NCBI GenBank assembly: GCA_001986395.2
Contig: MQVO02000002.1
Coordinates: forward strand, 2,046,001-2,110,000
Direction: 5' to 3'
DNA length: 64,000 nucleotides
Source of the DNA: Irpex lacteus
Taxonomy: Eukaryota > Basidiomycota > Agaricomycetes > Polyporales > Irpicaceae
The position numbers and the translations under genes are program-made. This document shows positions 34,095-45,839 of this stretch, one piece after another (position 1 is the first letter of the stretch; each line of letters begins with the position of its first letter). The notes beneath the pieces were generated by a model. The model was not told the origin of the DNA and made no database searches. It was given only the letters and a program-made list of their open reading frames with translations.

Positions 34095-35378
34095 TACATA
34101 TTTATGAGTATCTAAAGTGCGAGACTGAAAGTAAGTCCTAATACTATAGCATCACATCGAGTTAATGACATGAAATTTGTAGCGTAGCATATTTAGGGAT
34201 GGCGAGATGTACCTCAAATATCACCACTAGATTCAATATGACCTGCGCACAACAAAGAAATCGCATGAAATCCATGGAGGGGGTGTGAAAACTAATCGAG
34301 ATGGCCGCTCCGCTCCTATTCGCTGGGCAGTGTGAGAAGATGGCCAGCTGTGCATCTCAGCGAGGTCCGACTATGTGTTTGCGGTAGGGGGTCTACATCC
34401 TGAACCTGGCGACAATGTCGGAACGAGTATACTATAAGAGACGCTCAATCAACAAATGAGCTAAGTTCCAGTATCGCCTTCGTGTTCTCTGGCTCATGAA
34501 ATCTAATGTCTAGGAGTGGCGATAACGTTTTCTTGGCCGGCTTCATCATGAAAAGCGAGCACAGCTAATGTCGCAAGCTCACGTTATGGTTGCACCGACG
34601 AATACGGCACCGTATAAATATCTCACTGCGCTCGGTTGTCCCAGCGATCGCTGTCCCCTGCAACAGGGACTGCCATCGACGCTGGAGACTTGTCACCCAG
34701 GATACGTCCCATCTTCCGCGGCGTCTCGGCGGCGAGTAAGCAACGTAACCCCCACACGTTGAGATAAGTAGACAGCGTCTCCCTTGTGAGGGATCTGATT
34801 GCCTTCATTTCAGCTTGAAGAGACCAAAACATACTACGTATCCACTTGCCGAACACAAACGCGAATGAAGCTTACTTTCTCGTTTCAGCTGAAACAATCA
34901 CATTGACAATGATTTAGATGGGATGGGACGTCGAAGATGGGCAGTAGACTCCTTTGCAATGCGGACCATAGTGGGTCAACTGCGTTTTATTCTCTACTTA
35001 TTAGAATTGACTGAGGTTAGGTGGAAGCCATTACCAGCGACAAACGACATCTTGCCGCAGATAATGAAAGACGGCCCGTACCAGGGTATGCGCTCGCCGA
35101 GAGTTGCTTTACGGCAGAAGTTCCCCTGCCACCTTTTGCTTTTGTCACTTTACTCATGATGAACAACAGATGTCCTACGCTGCAGGTATGTCTTCGGCAA
35201 CTTTTGTCGCGTAGGGAATTGTCATTTCAAAAGGTGAGGTTTTATGTATTACAACGTGAGATGATTGATGATAGGTAAGCATGGCTACTGTGCGAGTCAG
35301 TCTCGAAGGGCCCCCGCTCCTGGCCTTAGATGCATCCTTCCTTCACCACTCCCCCCCTCTTCAAAGCAAGCGTCAACA
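34095..35378. other. Intergenic, 1.3 kb
   Basis: No gene supported on either strand. A 77-codon minus-strand frame at 34623-34856 and short plus-strand frames look like chance or degraded coding text. The last 100 bases are the likely promoter and 5' leader of the GH76-like gene (CT-rich run just before its ATG). Confidence 0.45.
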
Positions 35379-37712
35379 ATGTGCCGTCTGTCGTGGCTGT
35401 CTGTTTGTCTCATACCTGCCCTGGTTTCCCAGGCGGCAGGTCAGAACTTCACCACACCTTCTAACTGGCGAGTAAGTGCACACGATGTATGTTCATTTGG
35501 TCAGACCATTGTTAAACCGTGCGTTGTCACAGAAACCTCAGTCAAACCTCCAACCCTCAGGTCTATACACTTTGGTAGACGGGCTACTCAGCACTGTGTA
35601 CAGAACTTTGAACACTAATGGAACATTCGAAGGTATGTCTCGTCTGCCTATAACGCATGCTTAGTAAGGTTTTACACAATTCGAACAGGACTCGGGGTTG
35701 CTCAATCTGCGAGCATGTTGTGTGCCTTATCCACCGGTGACCGTATCAATGGATCCACGACCAACAAAAACATTGTTTTGAACAGTATTACCACATTTTT
35801 TACCCTTGCGCCCAATATCACTGGCACTGAGTGAGTTGTCCATTGATGCTATCTCGAGTCCATCGGCCTGAAAGGATTTGTAGAAGCAACGTGCTACTTA
35901 ATAGCGATGTAGCGTGTGTACTTGCTTTCCTATGCGCGTTTTGCATGGACCATTCATTTCTTTTTATAGTATATGGGGATTGGCCGCAATCAAAGCTTAC
36001 AGCGCCTACCATGACCCGACTGCTCTGCACTACGCTCAGTCAGCATGGGTACAAATCCTTGCGTACATGGTTACGCCCGAAGAAGCAGCAGCAGGTCAAC
36101 ATCCAATGAGGAATGTGCCCATCTCTACAACTTGCAATGGTGGTAGGTAGTAATACTTGAATGCTCTCTGCGAAAAGTCCTGACTTTACCATGGTAGGTA
36201 GTACGGCCGGAGCGGTCTTCTTCGTAGGTGGCTTCGGGCGCCTGCATGACCACCCATGATTCACCTTACTTATTGTCGGTGGTGATACATAGATCCAAAA
36301 CTCGCCCGGAAATCTAAACGTGAACGGAGAATCTGTAGCGTAAGTCTTCCTCCTTTTGTTGCGCAGTATTTCCGTGTCCTGAACGCGCACCGTAGGGCTT
36401 TCATGGCGTAAGTGAGCTTATTGACTTGCTGAGTGGTCTCAACTTGATCGAACCAGCTTGTCTGCGCAATTATACGAGCAAACGTCAAATGCTACATATT
36501 TGTCTACGGCAACACTCTCTGCGACCTTCGTGCTCAACCAGCTCTACAACGGGGTGATTATCTTGGACAGTATGGATCTAGGAACATGCACCAAGTCGAG
36601 TCTGATTTTCACGTACAACTCGGGCTTCACTATCGATGGACTCAGTAGTTTGGCATCAGCAAACAACTCTTACAAGGCCACGTACGTGGCTTTCATCATT
36701 TGATAGCACACACTTACTTATTCTCGTAGGCTCTCTGACTTGGTCTCGACCGTGATACCCAATTCTGCTTGGACAAATGCGTCTGATGGTATTATTATAG
36801 AAGGTCAGTGCATCATCAGAGATCCTGCATATGATGTTAGTCCATTCACGAAACATCTTACAGGTCCTCACAGCGCGTCGGATGCAAACAACCCTAACAT
36901 TAATCAGGTCTTTAGAGGTGATACATCGCGCAGGGTCAGATATCAACCTACACCACTCATACTCATACTTGTAGCGGTCCTCATCCGCAGTTTATACGAA
37001 GTCTTCTCCAGAAGCCCGCAGACTTCCGCTGAGGCCGCTCTTATTCGCAGCTTCATAACTGTACAGGTAAAACTCCCTACCAGTAGTGTCCAAATCATCG
37101 TTTCCTGATACTGCCATCCAGCTGAATGCCTTGCTCGACTTGGCATCAACGGTGGGAAGCAATGAATATTCGACACGATGGGAAGGTCCGCCGCCATCGC
37201 ATCTATTACCTTTCGGACAGCTAGCTGCGGTTGACGTCCTTTACTCTGCTGTGGGGCTCGTACTACATGACAGCCCATCACCTCCGACTGCTAGTATCTC
37301 TCTGACGTAAGTAGCCGCGCAGTGTCGTCGTATACGGTTACTAAGATTAGTGTCTATTCTCTGGCACACTAGTATGACCCCCAGGCCCAGTTCATCCCAC
37401 GATGCGTCTGCAACCGCTATCTCAGAAGGTGCAGATTCAAGTGGCAACCACCATGCTTTATCATCTGGAGCTATTGGTGGGATGGCTGCCGGCATTGTAT
37501 CACTCTTGATCGTGACTGCACTCCTCACCTTCCTCGTCCGCAAGAGGAAACAGAAGCACGACACGCTGTTGGCGCTGGAAGCTGCAGCTCGCCCGTACGC
37601 CGCAAGTCAGGATCCTCATACACCGCCCATTTGCAGTCTGGTGACCGTCGTACGAGTTGATCGGTATGACGAGCGGGGCGCTACCAGGGGAATTCACGAT
37701 AACGCCCTCTGA
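35379..37712 (+). CDS. GH76-like (alpha-1,6-mannanase family) membrane-anchored protein
   Basis: Thirteen short exons join in frame to 520 residues. Signal peptide MCRLSWLSVCLIPALVSQAAG; then a helical (alpha/alpha)6-type domain with GLYTLVDGLLSTVYRTLN, DIWGLAAIKAYSAYHD, STAGAVFFIQNSPGNLNVNGESVAAFMALSAQLYEQT, VLIRSLYEVFSR and a C-terminal membrane helix (GGMAAGIVSLLIVTALLTFLV) followed by RKRK, giving a type I topology. The fold and motif order match the GH76/Dfg5-like proteins of mushrooms, which act on wall mannan or GPI-linked proteins. The usual catalytic Asp-Asp pair of GH76 is not evident in the expected place, so activity is doubtful. Exon 7 (36396-36407) is only 12 bases. Confidence 0.75.
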
Positions 37713-38089
37713 CGATCAGCGGAAACGTTAGGAAAGATCCCGCGGATATCCCTCATCCCTCTGAAATTCCCATGGCAGCACGCGTGTATGCCATGGGTTA
37801 CCTCTGTATCTACGTAGTGTTGCAGCGCACGAATAATATATGATCGTATATTCAGTTTCTCAAGGGAGCGATTGTGTGATCCTCAGGTGATAAAATACCA
37901 ACAACCTTCTGCTCAATCTGCGTTTGACGGAAAATCTCTCGGTTGTGTTATAGCGCTCATAATCGCAAAAGCCGGAATCATATCGCGTTTAGGCACCATT
38001 GTCATTATAGCTCTGCATACTTGTACGTGTGTAACGGGTATGAGAGCGAGAACATTGCAAAAGATACCACAGAAAGCTCAAACCCGGAA
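37713..38089. other. Convergent intergenic region
   Basis: 3' ends of the GH76-like gene and of the module 1 partner gene. Possible left border of the module 1 mobile unit; no terminal repeat was recognised by eye. Confidence 0.4.
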
Positions 38090-39647
38090 TTACTCTTCAT
38101 CACTCTCACCGGCATTCACACTGCCATTCCTCCCATTGCTCTCGGAGTTACCAGCATCTGTATCGATGTCGATGGTGGCAGCCACTTCGGACGCGAGAAG
38201 CACTTCGTGTTGGGCATCGGACTCAGCCACAGTCTTGAGAACTTGAGGGCTTGTTGGATAGCCATAGAGCGCGATGTCGTTACTGAGAACAGAAGCAAAG
38301 AATCTGATTCATGATGTGCGTGAGGAAGTGAGGTTCACGATAGACTTAAGAGGTGTTCCGTACCTGGTTTGCGCCTCCAGTCCACCTGGGCGCGAGGTTG
38401 GAAATTCACTGCGCACGGTTTCCAGCCCTTTATCAACAGCTGCCCAGAGCTTGGAACCGTTGGTCTTCACGTAAATGTAGCGCTAATATATTGCCAGTGC
38501 ACAGACAGTGAGATAAATCATTGAACAAGATTGTATTACCACTTACCAGGTAAGCAAAGCGTGCACATATCTCCGCGGTGATCACGATGTACGATTTGTC
38601 ATTCCCAACACACTTCTTGACAAGGGCTTCGACGTTAACGGCATTTTCTCGTTTCTCAAGTTCCGAGTTAGACCCAGCACTGGGCTTGCCAACCGACTCC
38701 TTGATCTGATACAGGTAGTCAGAAGCCAAGTCAGGTACACTATGAAGGCTATAAGTACTGTGATATGACTTACATGCCTCTTGAATTCCTTTCGTGAGTC
38801 TGAGCATCGGGTTCTCGCATACTTAGTGATGACCTTGATCTTGGGAGGCGAGTCGCTGATAGCCTTCGTTAAGCCCCAAGACGGATTGCGAGACAATACT
38901 CCCTGTGTAAAAGAAACATCCCAGAGACGATTAGTTTTGCTGGAATTGGGCTGCTGTGCACGTACGATTATAAGACGAGGGGCATCGATTAAGTAACCAG
39001 GGGTATGGTGGGACGTCATAACAACACACTTGTACTTCTCGAGTTGTGTCTAGAGTAGACCGTATTGCATTGGTCAGTATCGACGAATAAATCGACCCAT
39101 ATACCACGCAACGTACCTTCAGTTCACCGCCATTGATCAGTTCAAATGGTGCATCAACCGGTTGAATGAGATCAATACGCTCGTGCAGTTGTAGCACGGC
39201 GCAGTATTCCATAATGTTGCGTTCAAGGTCGGGCTATTATAAAATATTGAAATGTCTTGACGTGCCTTTGGAGAAGTGAAGACTCACCGCCGACGCATAT
39301 AGAGCCAATTTATCTTGGATACCTTGTGATAAGTTGGTTCTGCGATGAATGCGGCGAACAATACTTTCTGCTTCTCCGGGTGCTTCACGCCGTTTCCTGC
39401 TCAGCGTATTCAGCTGTAAAGCAAAGGGTCCGACAACCTCAGATGATTTGGAAGCTTGCATGGATCCTGACATCAGCGCCTCGTCTGCTTGCACGGAAGC
39501 AGCACGTTCCGGGTCCAAGGGCAGAGACAACAAATCATCAGGATCAGTGGGCAAGGGCCTTCCGACTGGTGTTGTGAGACGTGCTTGTGATTGCTGCATC
39601 TGAGCCCTAAGGTCTTCGATAAAATTGTCAGGTAAAGAGCTGGCCAT
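38090..39647 (-). CDS. Partner protein of module 1 (Agaricomycete orphan family)
   Basis: Seven exons (39288-39647, 39117-39233, 38966-39049, 38774-38902, 38547-38705, 38364-38482, 38090-38303) give 393 residues from MASSLPDNFIEDLRAQMQQ. The N-terminal third is polar and low in complexity. Conserved-looking elements: RTNLSQGIQDKLALYAS, PSWGLTKAISDSPPKIKVITKYART, VITAEICARFAYLRYIYVK, SKLWAAVDKGLETVR, FFASVLSNDIALYGY; the tail is acidic (SESNGRNG to ESDEE). The gene at 62,706 shares this plan: WGLPPNIE and HHRSEIKKK, FWDVVDDVLSTIR, FAAILDADRKKYG. No known domain recognised. It is divergent, 261 bases from the large module protein, which argues for co-regulation. Confidence 0.75.
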
Positions 39648-39908
39648 TGAGTTGACCACGATGAGAATAAAGGAGTGATTAAAACAAAGATGAGAGTGCG
39701 TCGTGGGCGAGGGCGTGGGGGAAGTTGTGGTCCCAGCTGGAAAGAAAACTTCATATGGCAACCCCGGACTTAAGTTGTCTCGGAGGAGCTCAATGACGAT
39801 TCACTCGGTTAGAGGATCAAATCATTTGCACGGGAGGAAGCCGTACCTCTCGATGAGGAAATTGCAGTATCTCAGCTGCACACTGCGTCTTTTACCTTTG
39901 AGTCAAAA
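39648..39908. promoter_or_regulatory. Bidirectional promoter spacer of module 1
   Basis: 261 bases separate the two divergent start codons of module 1. Module 2 has a spacer of similar size (238 bases). Content is GC-mixed with no recognised binding site. Confidence 0.5.
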
Positions 39909-42900
39909 ATGCCTCGAGTCGGTAAACAGAAACAATTGCCTGATGGTAAGTTCTTGAACACACTTATATTCGTGAAAGTAACTCACAACTTCACAGAGTT
40001 CATAGAACTCCCACCGATAGATGGAAACGACGGCACCATTATCCGATGCGTGCCATGTTCTGAACATCTGGGCGCAGAACATCATCTTCGTCGAGCTGGT
40101 CTTGCAGGGCATCAGAAAGCGACAAAGCACAAACGTGCTTTGCTTTGGTGCGAAGAGCGCAAAGAGCACAGGAGAGCAATTGATCGTAATGTCAGAGCAG
40201 ACCTGGCAAAGATTGCTATTCTGCCACACGTGCTGCTTTCACACACACAGCCCACGGCACCGCAGCTGGAGTTCTATCCTGAGAGTTGTCTCGATAATCT
40301 TGAACTTGATGATAACGGACTGCTCACAGATGGGACGGGCATGCCTATTATGTTGGGAGCAGGCCAAGATCCAGGAGCAAAAGCCGACATGGACCTGCAA
40401 GCAGAATTGGAGAACTTCTGTTTATACGGACACTTAAATCCACGCACCTCTGTTGCCGGAGAAGATCTTGAAGGAATGTTTACCATGGAGGAAGATATGC
40501 CGTTGATAACAGCTCAATTGGCGGCAATGGGTCAGTGATTCTATACTTTATAAAGTAGCAGCTTACTGATGGACTGTCTCGGTTATCATCCTAAAGGACT
40601 CGATGATAGAGAGGAGGAGGAAGAAGATGTGACTACTGGGGGTCCCTACGCTAGCGATAGAGCTAAGAGTAATGAGTGGCATCCTTACGGGACAAAGACA
40701 GTAAGTAAACTTGAATAATGACTCGCCTTGATACGTACTAGTAGACTAACTTCTGAATCGCCATAGATGTTCTTTGTCGCATTTCTTGACAGTCAGCCAC
40801 GACTTCGATTGTCAGACGACCACTTGAAGTCCATTCTTTGGGTAATGAAAGAATGTGGCACACCAAACGTGCCATCCTTCTCCGCACTTCGCAAGCTCCA
40901 GGCAAGGCTTAAATCTGTGATTGGCCCAGCAAGTCAGCATCATGTCTCGACTCTTGGAAACGAATTTTATATGAACAGTGCAGCCCAGATCTTCCGTCTT
41001 GTCAGTTTCTCTTCCTTTCATAGTCTAGATGGTATACTAACCTATAGGGCAGGATTTCGCGAACCCACTTGTCCGTCCGCAGCTTCATCCGTATTTAGAG
41101 GAGTCACCATCGATCTCAGAATTCTATCAAGCGGCACGTCTGAAGACAGAGAGGTCCGACCTCTTACAGTTAATGTGGGCAGACTTTAAGAAAGCTCCGC
41201 GTCAGCATTACTACATCAAAGAGGTGGCGCAGATGTCAGATGGTACCTTTGTCATCCCCATGAGATGGGTACGCGTTGTTAGAGATAACAACCAGACTGT
41301 TGACTGCGCGGATGCGCTTAAAGTTATCTATGATAAGGCAGTGAGTAATCTGCGTGATAGAAGAGGTTTGTTATCTTACTAAGCTATTGGCTGATGTTGT
41401 GGTAGACCGGCCAAGCGACATTTGCAAGCAACCAACTGGTTCGGATTCGAGCAAAGGACCTGCAATATACATATCTGAACCTATGCGAACAGAATTACAC
41501 CTTCCGCTTCAGCGGTACGTACTAAAGTTAGTGCACAAAGTTTGAACATCTGAAGACTAAAGGCTATCATATAATGTTTACCAGAAGGCGCACCTGACTG
41601 GTGCGGAAATATGCCACATCCGGTGCGAATAAAGGCGAAGGGTCGTCCTACATTTACCATCGGAGTCATGAGTTGGGCAGACGACGTATCTGGAAATAGA
41701 ACGAAACAGTATAACGCGCACACCAACGTTTACCTTGCAAATCTGAACGCACCTCATGCCATGTTGCAGCAGGAATACTTCGTCCGGTTTTCTGCTACAT
41801 CACCATACGCATCTGCGTTGGAGCTACTCGACGGACTCTCAGATGATTTCGGTTCCGACCTGTGGCACGAAGCATATGACTGTGAGCTGGAAGAAGACAT
41901 AATGTTTCGACTTATACCAAGGATGGATCCGGCCGACAACCCTCAGCAGTCCGAGCTCTGCTCACATATTGGGATGAAAGGGAGCTGCTTTTGTCGACGA
42001 TGCAAAGCAGGAGGAAACTTGCAGCATGTCACCAGCGAGGTTGGATACGATGATCTATTCAGAGTAAGCAATTTAGCTGTCACAGCCGCTGTACATCATG
42101 TCATTAGCCAGCTCACCATGGTGTCTGATTAGCCTACAGAGGCACGCACCGCAGCAGAAACAGTGTCTGAGATCAAGAAACAACTCACTGTTGCAACACA
42201 TGGGGTTTCTGCGACTGTAGAGGCGATGCAAACTGCATCGGGAATCAAGGACCCGATTGCGCAGCGCTGGGTTAATATACTGATCACAAAAAGCAGAATA
42301 TTGCGCGAACAATACATTACCAATCCATTGACTCAAGACAGACGCTTCAAGGCTCCTGCATTGACAAAGCAAGCTCGTCAAGAGATCCGAGAAGATGTTG
42401 AGCGGAGGATCGAGGGTGAGCTGCTCGAATGGCTTGCTCAACAACCCCCGCATCGCTACGCAAAGATTCCTGAAGACTCAGGTGAGTGGAGTAATTCCGT
42501 TCAGAGTTACATGACTACTTACAGTTCATCGAATAGCTTTGCGACATCAGATTCGCCCTGGAGATCATTTCAACAAGTTACTTACCATTGATGGTATAGA
42601 TCCATAGACTTTCACTGTTATTGATGTCTTACACGTTTACAGGGCTTGATGTCCATCGTGATACACTCGTCGAGATTCTACATACCTGGTCGCTTGGTGG
42701 AGGAAAATATGCCTGGCATAAAAGTACGACAACATGGAACGAGCAACAACTCACTGTGTTATCGGTTCGGCTTCAATCGTCTTCGGTCGACGGGCTGTCT
42801 GTGTTTCCAATCCGCGGAGAATATCTTGTGAAGTACAGGAATGCCCTGGTAGGCAAGCATCTAAAAGCCATCCAGCAGGTTATAGCATTCCACGTGCATA

Positions 42901-44468
42901 GCAGTCTTGACGACCCTCTGTTACTTGCACTCTGGAGGGCGACCGGTGAGATGGGAGCATTACTTCACTACCACAAGATTGATGATCTTGAAACGTACCT
43001 GGTATGTCAAGGTACCTCCGATTGGATGTCGTTGAACTTGCTAACAATACAAACGTTGGATACACTTAAAGGAAGATCTACAAGTCCTTATAGACAATGT
43101 TCTAGACGTCTGGTCAGAGATCGACCCCCTGCGGATTATTGAAAAAGGAAAGCTGCACATACTTACACATCTGATTGACGATATCCGAAATGCGGGGCCT
43201 GCCATTATCTACTCCACAGAAATCTTTGAATGTTGGAATGCGGTGTTCCGCATGTGCAGCGTGCTGTCCAATCATCAAGCACCCAGTCGTGATATCGCAG
43301 AGAGCTTGGGAGAGCTTGAGTGCTTCAAGCATATAGTCAGCGGTGGATGGTGGATTCCGGAGTCAGGTGGTATTACACGCGCCGGAGACGGTGTGCGAAA
43401 CCTGTTTACTTCACGTCCGGACGTTCAGCGGAGGCTGGGTTGGGTGAATAAACCGCTTCAAGCCCCAGGTAAGTCAAATTAGCATGTCACATTAAGGAGT
43501 GCTCGAAATTCTAATGAGCTTTACCATAACTCGGGCCAGGTTCCGTTAAGCCAATGAGCCAAAGACAACGTACCGCAAAGTCTTGGGATTTAATATGTGA
43601 ATCTGAACACCTATCGCAAGGCACGCTTGACCCGGTCGATGCCAGTGTCCATCCCAAGAACGCATGGGAGTATGGAGTGCACGTCATCTCGCAAGCTGGA
43701 GATGCCTGCAAGGAAGGATCATGGATCTTCTATGAAAGTGAGAGTACATTGGTAGCACTGCAGGTACGTTAATAAAACTTGCTACCGCACTTGAAGCCAT
43801 TGAGCATCGCTTACTTACATTCATCATATTTAACCAGCCCATAGCTTCACAAATTGGGCGAATTCGACGTATCTTGATATCAACCATCACTGGTTTGGCC
43901 TTCGTACTCGTGGATCAGTACCTCGTATTAGAAGAGCCAGACCAGCGCATAAACATGCCCGTACTTGTTCGCGAGCGCATACCCGTATCCCACATCATTG
44001 AGAGTACGGTAAGAAGGCAGCTCGGAGATAGTTATGAATCTGATCACGATACTAATTAACCTGTCGTTACAGCGCGTCAGATTTATCTTCAACGCACAAC
44101 ACGATTGTCTTACCGAGGGCTGCGAGATTGAAGAAGTCGGATTTATTCGACAGGAGCGCAACACTACGTCCCGGCCTCACAAAGCAGTCCTTCACCGCAA
44201 TCAAGTTCGCTTTTTCTTAAATATGCATGGGCTCCACAATGCCGCTCTCATACGCCAGGCCCTACCTCGACGTTTCTCCAAGCCAACGCATTATCTGAAA
44301 GACAGGATATCAAAGCATCAGGAGTACGCGGCTGCCGCAAAGAAGCTGATGATAACCAAGCGGGCAGAGGCGGCTGCTCGAGCAAAGGCAACGCGCGCCC
44401 GAAACAAAGCAGCTGCAGAAGCTCCTGCATCACGCGAAAACGTACTTGAGGAACTGGTTGCAACATAA
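39909..44468 (+). CDS. Large zinc-finger, transposase-like orphan protein (module 1)
   Basis: Many exons, from MPRVGKQKQLPDG (39909-39944) to a basic tail. In order: a BED/C2H2-like finger CVPC...HQKATKH; an acidic linker; VPSFSALRKLQARL; HYYIKEVAQMSDGTFVIPMRW; a block MPHPVRIKAKGR...WADDVSGNRTKQYNAH with an Asp pair; DNPQQSELCSHIG and a cysteine cluster SCFCRRCKAGG; GIKDPIAQRWVN; DTLVEILHTWSLGG; ECWNAVFRMCSVLSNHQAPSRDIA; FNAQHDCLTEGC; MHGLHNAALIRQALPRR; and a Lys/Arg/Ala-rich coiled C-terminus. The layout is that of a DNA-transposon protein (DNA-binding finger, central candidate catalytic core, metal clusters), but I cannot assign it to a named superfamily. All blocks recur in module 2. No disabling mutation seen. 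Confidence 0.75.
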
Positions 44469-45500
44469 GTTGCATATCTTATATTGTATGCCTGTAGCCG
44501 TTTACGCTAAAGAATGATATTCATGGTGCAGCTGTTGAGATAGTATGATGTTACATACTTTGTATTGGCGACGTCAATGCGAGGCGGCTTGTGGGTGGCA
44601 CACAAAGAACCACGGGTGGGCCACAATAGCAGCACAGGCACGGGAGAAGTGGTGGCGGAGTATGAGAGATCATGATGACAAGGGCACAATTATGCGAATC
44701 GTTGGCTGGAACTGGGCGTTAATGTTCACCAGCCAACGAAATGCGTAAAAATGATCTTGTCAGCGGAGATAATGGCCGAAGTGCGACCAAGAAACACCAA
44801 CAGTACTGAACAGAGACCTATCGAGTGGCTATCATCACAATAATGCAGGTAGTGGATGAATAGAGCCGGTGCAGAGGCCAATCCTAGGAGTCCAGGGCGC
44901 ACAGAACAGCCAAAGGTTCATAAAGAGTCGAGGTATGAGCCGCATGGCAAGAGAGAGGCAAAAGTGAGCCAATATTGGGCAAGGAGCAGAAGTACATACA
45001 CATAGGCTGACAGTTTGCAATAGAAAAGAGAGGCGGTAGCGGAGATGATCGAGCGAAAACACGACGTGGCATAACATGTAACACGCTGGCAAGAGTCAAG
45101 CGGCGGATGGATGTGGACGAATATACGTCTAAAAGAAGCAATTACCGGATCCGGCAAAAAATCATTGGACGGATTCATGGGAGGACATCCTCCTTTATAA
45201 TATAAATTAGACTATGATTACACAACGAAATACCTCTATGTCTCTTCAGATTCAATATGTCTGGTAGTACTCAGGTATACCGACGACGATCATTGTGACT
45301 GTCGCAAGTCTCGACCGAGACGCTTCATCGTTTCCCCATACGTGCTTGCACCAGATCAGCGCTCGATGCTCAGCTGTCCGTCAGAGTTATCATCTTACCA
45401 GTCAGGAGTCTGAGAATCAGAAGAAATCCCGCAGGCATTTCTCTAGGCCATCACGACCAAGTCCTCCTGTAACTATCGCGGGGCGCCAAGTTGGCGGTGT
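44469..45500. other. Intergenic
   Basis: About 1 kb right of module 1. No supported gene. Three overlapping minus-strand frames around 44,835-45,178 are Ser/Leu/Cys-rich and look spurious. The right border of the module should lie in the first few hundred bases. Confidence 0.45.
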
Positions 45501-45839
45501 ATGCGATCTCGAGAGGGAGTAGACGGGCCACTGATACTTCCGCCTTCTCGGATCCCGCGTGGAACGAAATATTCTGGGAGAATGCCAGAGACTTCTGAAG
45601 TCGAGGAGCACGCCCAGGTCTCACAGTTGACACCTTCATTTTCCGCATCCGAGAACCCTCCTACTTCATCATCCAGGTCTGTTAACCCAGAAAATCGCAC
45701 GAACACTTCAGCAAGCAGTCGGCCTGTTGTAGTCGACGTATCGACTTTGCCTGGCTTGGTAGAACGTCTCACAAGACACATCCTGGCAGAACGACGACCA
45801 TCTGTTGAGGACGAGGAGCCACCGCGCTACGAAGAATGA
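45501..45839 (+). CDS. Small protein with acidic PPRYEE tail, probably incomplete at 5'
   Basis: A 112-residue frame that ends LPGLVERLTRHILAERRPSVEDEEPPRYEE. A helical stretch followed by an acidic Pro-Tyr ending is common among small mushroom proteins. The first 45 residues are Ser/Pro-rich. Upstream text from about 45257 (MSGSTQ...) may contribute 5' exons, but I could not find a join that keeps frame with an intron of normal size. A minus-strand frame of similar length overlaps; I prefer the plus strand because of the tail. Confidence 0.4.
   Translation: MRSREGVDGPLILPPSRIPRGTKYSGRMPETSEVEEHAQVSQLTPSFSASENPPTSSSRSVNPENRTNTSASSRPVVVDVSTLPGLVERLTRHILAERRPSVEDEEPPRYEE

Noticed and set aside
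34623..34856. Minus-strand 77-codon frame in the intergenic region before the GH76-like gene
   Set aside because: Some protein-like text, but isolated, without neighbours or splice joins; could be decayed transposon sequence, not supportable as a gene.
44835..45178. Three overlapping minus-strand frames
   Set aside because: Mutually overlapping in different frames with Ser/Leu/Cys bias; typical chance frames in GC-balanced intergenic DNA.
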